From the NCBI GenBank assembly GCA_032718475.1, contig JAUCBJ010004944.1, positions 1-36,838 on the forward strand: a stretch of DNA of 36,838 bases. Reading direction: 5' to 3'. Below the pieces are notes generated by a model. It did not search any database and had not been told where the DNA came from. It saw only the letters and a program-made list of their open reading frames with translations. The stretch's first letter is position 1. Each line of letters starts with the position of its first letter. A program made the position numbers and the translations under genes. Source of the stretch: Nemertoderma westbladi. Taxonomy: Eukaryota > Xenacoelomorpha > Nemertodermatida > Nemertodermatidae. Positions 33,063 through 36,838 of this stretch are shown here, in pieces.

Positions 33063-33525
33063 GTTAACGAATTCGCATTATTGTTTAACGGATTCGCATT
33101 ATTGTTTAACGGATTCGCATTATTGTTTAACGGATTCGCATCATTGTTTAACGGATTCGCATTATTGTTTAACGGATTCGCATTATTGTTTAACGGATTC
33201 GCATTATTGTTTAACGGATTCGCATTATTGTTTAACGGATTCGCATTATTGATTAACGGATTCGCATTATTGTTTAACGGATTCGCATTATTGTTTAACG
33301 GATTCGCATTATTGTTTAACGGATTCGCATTATTGTTTAACGGATTCGCATTATTGTTTAACGGATTCGCATTATTGTTTAACGGATTCGCATTATTGTT
33401 TAACGGATTCGCATTATTGTTTAACGGATTCGCATTATTGTTTAACGGATTCGCATTATTGTTTAAGGGATTCGCATTATTGTTTAAGGGATTCGCATTA
33501 TTGTTTAACGGATTCTCATTATTCC
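33063..33525 (+). repeat. 21-bp tandem repeat, about 22 copies
   Basis: TTCGCATTATTGTTTAACGG plus one A repeats with an exact 21-base period from 33072 to 33513. Units are almost identical, with a few single changes (CATCATTG, TTGATTAA, AAGGGA). Because 21 is divisible by three, one plus-strand frame (33042-33590) is open and reads FALLFNG repeatedly. Most of the base changes in that frame alter the residue, there is no splice or start context, and composition is the same in all frames, so I treat it as a minisatellite. Confidence 0.93.
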
Positions 33526-34618
33526 ACTTAAATTTGAAATTAGGATATTCTGTCTATGAGTTGTTGTGTTTTACATTCTTCCTGATTTGAACACTCCCGT
33601 TCGCTCTTGTTAAGTAAAGTAAAGTAAAGTAAATTTTCTTCGGCCGTTAGGCCAAGGATTACTCACAAAGGGTATTGACTTATTTCCAGTGCGGTCCCCC
33701 CAGAACTTTACTCCCCAGAGAGAAATTAAGAACTAATTTAGCCACCATATAAGAATGCAAGGCAGAGATGCTCACTGGCTAGACGGGGAGGGGAGCGCAA
33801 AATCCCATCTCGGCAAATTAATATCTCATCTCAATGTTTAATTATGAATTATGGGAAAGGAGTAGGTTAAAGTCGTACGTTATTCTAACCAAAACAATAA
33901 ACTAAAGTCAATATAAGTTTTAAAGTTTTTGAAAAAGTTTTATTTTTATTTTTAGAGTTATCATCTGTTATTTTTTTAAAGAGGAGTTGCGCCCCCATGC
34001 GGAGCAATTTATTAATCATAAAATTCAATAAAATACGAAAAGTAAAAATATTTATTGTTTATAAATTACAGATATAATTAAATATAAAATTGGCATTAAC
34101 TACTCGATTTGTATGTTGAGAGGTCTGATGAATCGGGGCAGTTTAGTATCTGATAGCGATCGGAGGATACATAATATGTATTTTTGTAAAATTGTAAAAT
34201 TTAATAAAAGTTTTTCAAACGTTTAAAAAATGTTTACAAAAGATACAAATAGAACCTATTGAAGGCTCGTTGAAGGCTTGTTGTACAATACAAAGGCTTG
34301 CGTGGAAACCGTGTACGGTAGCTCTCGTTATTAACGTGTCTGTTTTGGTGTTTACAGTTGCGCCAAGTATTACTGTGTGGAATGCAGGAACGCGCCCATA
34401 ATACATAGAGTCGTAATGTAGCTCCCGTTGTGGGCGATGTTGGATATAACTTAGTAATCATCTGTTATTCGCGTCGATTAATATTCCTCATCTATCTTTA
34501 TTGAAGATGCTAAGAGTTACCGTGCAGTATCTGTATAAGAAACTACTTAACAATTATCATTAAACTACTCCGTGCATTTATCTATGGCGTAGGCCCCAAG
34601 ATTTGTATCAATGGAAGC
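33526..34618. other. Intergenic region with dispersed repeat copy
   Basis: An (AAGTA)n run lies at 33611-33632. From about 33640 to 33985 the sequence resembles pieces at 8395-8470 and 12455-12585, in the same order of conserved blocks, which suggests one copy of a dispersed non-coding element. The remainder (33990-34618) has no recognisable feature. Confidence 0.5.
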
Positions 34619-35655
34619 AGGACAATTCGGTCCCGGACAATTCGGTCCCGGACGATTCGGTCCCGGACAATTCGGTCCCATTAATTTTGTGTTTTTGGAC
34701 CGAATTGTCGGGATACGGACTAGGACAATTCGGTCCCAAAACATGCATATTAATGGGACCGAATTGTCCGGGTCCAAATTTAATTGGTACTATATAATGG
34801 TGAATGTTCTAGAACCTTAAATATTATTATATGGTAGCTAATGTTTTTTTTACTAGCTAGTATTTTTTTTTTTAATAAAAAAAGTTTACTTTTCTTTTGT
34901 TAACATTATAAGTTTTGGTAGCTATGGTGTTTTTATGGAGCTTGTGAATTATTTACTAGCTAGTAATAGTATGTATTTAAATTGCTTAAAACTGATTTTT
35001 TTTTATATATTGCGTATGTATTCTGTATGTGTTGTTGGTTGGTTAACAAGCCTAAATTATTATCCTAGATAATAGCTGGATCTCATTCAGGTACTGTTAT
35101 AATATCATCAATATTGTTGGTAATTAATATAATCAGCAACAGTTTAGGCCTAATTCTGAAATATCAATGTTTTCACAAGTGTTTTTATAATTTCAAGGAA
35201 ATGCTAGCTAGTAAAAAAAAACTACCTAGCTCTACACCTTAATAAATAATATATAATAATGTTCTCGAACACTTACCAATAACAAAAATAACAAAAAATA
35301 CAGTATTTTTTAAATTTCAAAAAATTCTAGCAAGTAAATAACACTAGCTACCATAAAAAAATATCTCTACTACTGTTCTAGAACATTCACCAATATCAAA
35401 AAAGCACTAAAACAATTCGGTCCCGGACAATTCGGTCCCGGACAATTCGGTCCTAGGACAATTCGGTCCCGGACAATTCGGTCCTCGGACAATTCGGTCC
35501 CGGACAATTAGGTCCCGGACAATTCGGTCCTAGGACAATTCGGTCCTTGGACAATTCGGTCCCGGACAATTCGGTCCCGGACAATTCGGTCCCATTTATT
35601 TAGTGTTTTGGGACCGAATTGTCCGGGACCGAATTGTCCGGGACCGAATTGTCCT
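34619..35655. mobile_element. Palindromic element built from GGACAATTCGGTCCC units
   Basis: Both ends are AGGACAATTCGG in inverted orientation. The left cluster (34619-34775) has four direct GGACAATTCGGTCCC-type units, a spacer ATTAATTTTGTGTTTT, then inverted units. The right cluster (35411-35655) has about twelve direct units, the spacer ATTTATTTAGTGTTTT and three inverted units. Between them, 34790-34870 and 35330-35395 are inverted copies (GGTGAATGTTCTAGAAC, ATGGTAGCTA, ACTAGCTAG). So units form local hairpins inside a 1 kb palindrome. No coding capacity. It is most like a MITE whose terminal repeat has been amplified. Confidence 0.8.
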
Positions 35656-35880
35656 ACATCCAGTATCAAATATTCAATAATTTAATACGAGTGATATTAT
35701 TGATCGTTTTAAATTATTTTTACCATGATAAATTTATTTCGCTTGATATTATTGATCGATTTAAATAATGTTTCAAAACTGCATTATTTTGCTTAATATT
35801 ATAGGTTGATTTAAAATATGTTGTCTGTTGAATTATTTAGCTTGATATTATTGCTTGATTTAAATAACAGTTAAATTATT
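35656..35880 (+). repeat. Degenerate 51-bp tandem repeat, four copies
   Basis: The text GCTTGATATTATTGATCGAT followed by TTAAATAAT recurs, with changes, in units starting near 35678, 35729, 35781 and 35832. Period about 50-52 bases, AT-rich, divergence moderate. Confidence 0.65.
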
Positions 35881-36337
35881 TCAAACGATAATTATAGGTA
35901 ATTTTAATGATTATTTAATGGTGATTTTTTATGTCCGTTTTTTTACTTTTTAAGTCCGTATTTTTTACGAATTGTGCATAATGACTTTTGTTGTCCATTT
36001 AATGACTTTTATGTATGATTTCGTCAAACTGTCAGTACTGTTGAGTCATTCAAAACATCAAAATTTGTTGATTTCTGGACTTTCAGACTGTTTAATTTAC
36101 AATACTTGTGGCAAAACATTCCGGATTTGATGATTTATAGAATATGAGATAGATTTCCATTGCGCCTGAGGTAAAAAATGTAAATTTATAATTTCCGGAT
36201 GTATAATAATGATCGATAATCGATTTACATATGATTGTACCAAAACACTCATTTAGAGCCACAAAAAATTCCCATTGATGGAAAGGAGCAGGTTAGAGAG
36301 GCCGGATTTTCTAACAAAAACCACTACCGTATTATTA
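35881..36337. other. AT-rich non-coding stretch
   Basis: Nothing recognisable; T-rich with some local repetition (TTTTTATGTCCG, TTTTTAAGTCCG). Confidence 0.4.
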
Positions 36338-36640
36338 GTTCCCCAAGATTGCCACTAGAACAAAATCGCCTCCGCTTTGCAGGACATTGCTTTCGCCGTG
36401 AGGACCAGGCAGTGCATAATCTCGTACTTTGGCAGCCTCATGGAGTGAATAAGCATGGTGGACAGCCATGACTTTCTTGAGACGCATCTTAAAGGACACT
36501 GGCCTTTTAGATGCGGATGATCTAGCAATGTCATGGGTGATAGGGAGTTGTGGCGGTGCAATTTTGTTGACAAGCCGGCACAGCATTCTTAAAAATGCAG
36601 CTGCAATGCAGCATGCCGATCCTAGTAGTAGTAGTAGTAT
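36338..36640 (+). mobile_element. 5'-truncated LINE fragment, copy E
   Basis: The last 300 bp of the copy A/D family on the plus strand, starting in the RLRFAGHCFRREDQ region and ending in the 3' UTR block and (TAG)n tail at 36622-36640. Small deletions (GGACAGCCATG versus GGACAGCACATG; one A lost in AGCAATGTC) break the frame. Otherwise nearly identical to copy D. Confidence 0.9.
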
Positions 36641-36838
36641 TAATTAAAACACGGCAGACAGGTTAAATATTAGTAGTAGCATTAAACTTAATGATGTAAT
36701 AGATTAATATAAGGAATATTATGCGATATTATTAAGGGGGGGGGGGGGGGATATACCCCCCCATGAACCTTTTTTTAAAATGGCTGTCAATTAGTGTTAA
36801 ATTATAATATTGCCATTTTGTCATGGTCAACACTGTAT
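36641..36838. other. AT-rich end of window with poly-G tract
   Basis: Contains a run of about 16 G at 36736-36751 followed closely by seven C, which could fold back. No gene seen. Confidence 0.45.

Noticed and set aside
33042-33590. Secreted or membrane heptad-repeat protein
   Set aside because: An exact 21-base tandem repeat with residue-changing substitutions and no gene context is better explained as a minisatellite.

Overview
The window is animal nuclear DNA, probably from a marine invertebrate. The evidence is spliced genes with GT-AG introns, animal extracellular modules (LDL-receptor class A, SEA-like, PLAT), several non-LTR retrotransposons, hAT- and Harbinger-like remnants, tRNA-derived SINEs and long simple-sequence arrays in AT-rich DNA. 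The style of the LINEs and of the JmjC-like membrane protein would suit an echinoderm or a related deuterostome, but I cannot fix the taxon from sequence alone. Nothing bacterial, such as operons, ribosome binding sites or CRISPR arrays, is present.

Three host genes can be supported. (1) On the minus strand, 8087 to 3129, a four-exon gene encodes a type I membrane protein of 1174 residues: signal peptide, one LDLa module, Thr/Ser/Pro stalk, SEA-like domain with a G-S-V-I-V cleavage-type motif, one transmembrane helix and a cytoplasmic tail of nearly 900 residues with polyproline runs and a recurring Arg-Arg-Asp-Ile/Val motif. All three introns are phase 1. (2) On the minus strand, 19046 to 16311, an uninterrupted coding exon encodes a 911-residue protein with a PLAT domain, an acidic/Ser-rich linker and ankyrin repeats. 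(3) On the plus strand, 29133 to 32857, a three-exon gene encodes a 379-residue type II membrane protein whose lumenal part looks like a JmjC/cupin fold without recognisable metal ligands.

The rest is mostly repeats. From 1 to 3 kb lie two LINE fragments and a hAT-type MITE with its target duplication. From 8.8 to 10 kb are an 860-base foldback element and a Harbinger transposase remnant. From 13.0 to 15.4 kb a LINE fragment is split by a decayed DNA transposon with matching terminal inverted repeats and a TATA duplication. From 19.44 to 27.78 kb is a giant (CACTTA)n hexamer array invaded near its right edge by a 5'-truncated LINE. At 28.0-28.5 kb is a 32-base tandem repeat. Intron 1 of gene 3 holds an inverted pair of tRNA-derived SINEs and a LINE fragment. 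From 33.0 to 36.6 kb are a 21-base tandem repeat, an approximately 1 kb palindromic element built from GGACAATTCGGTCCC units, a degenerate 51-base repeat and another LINE fragment.

The three genes show no obvious shared pathway. The most unusual features are the hexamer array, whose minus strand is an almost unbroken run of the splice-donor hexamer GTAAGT and ends about 390 bases upstream of the PLAT-ankyrin start codon; the iterated GGACAATTCGGTCCC palindrome; and the two uncharacterised membrane proteins.
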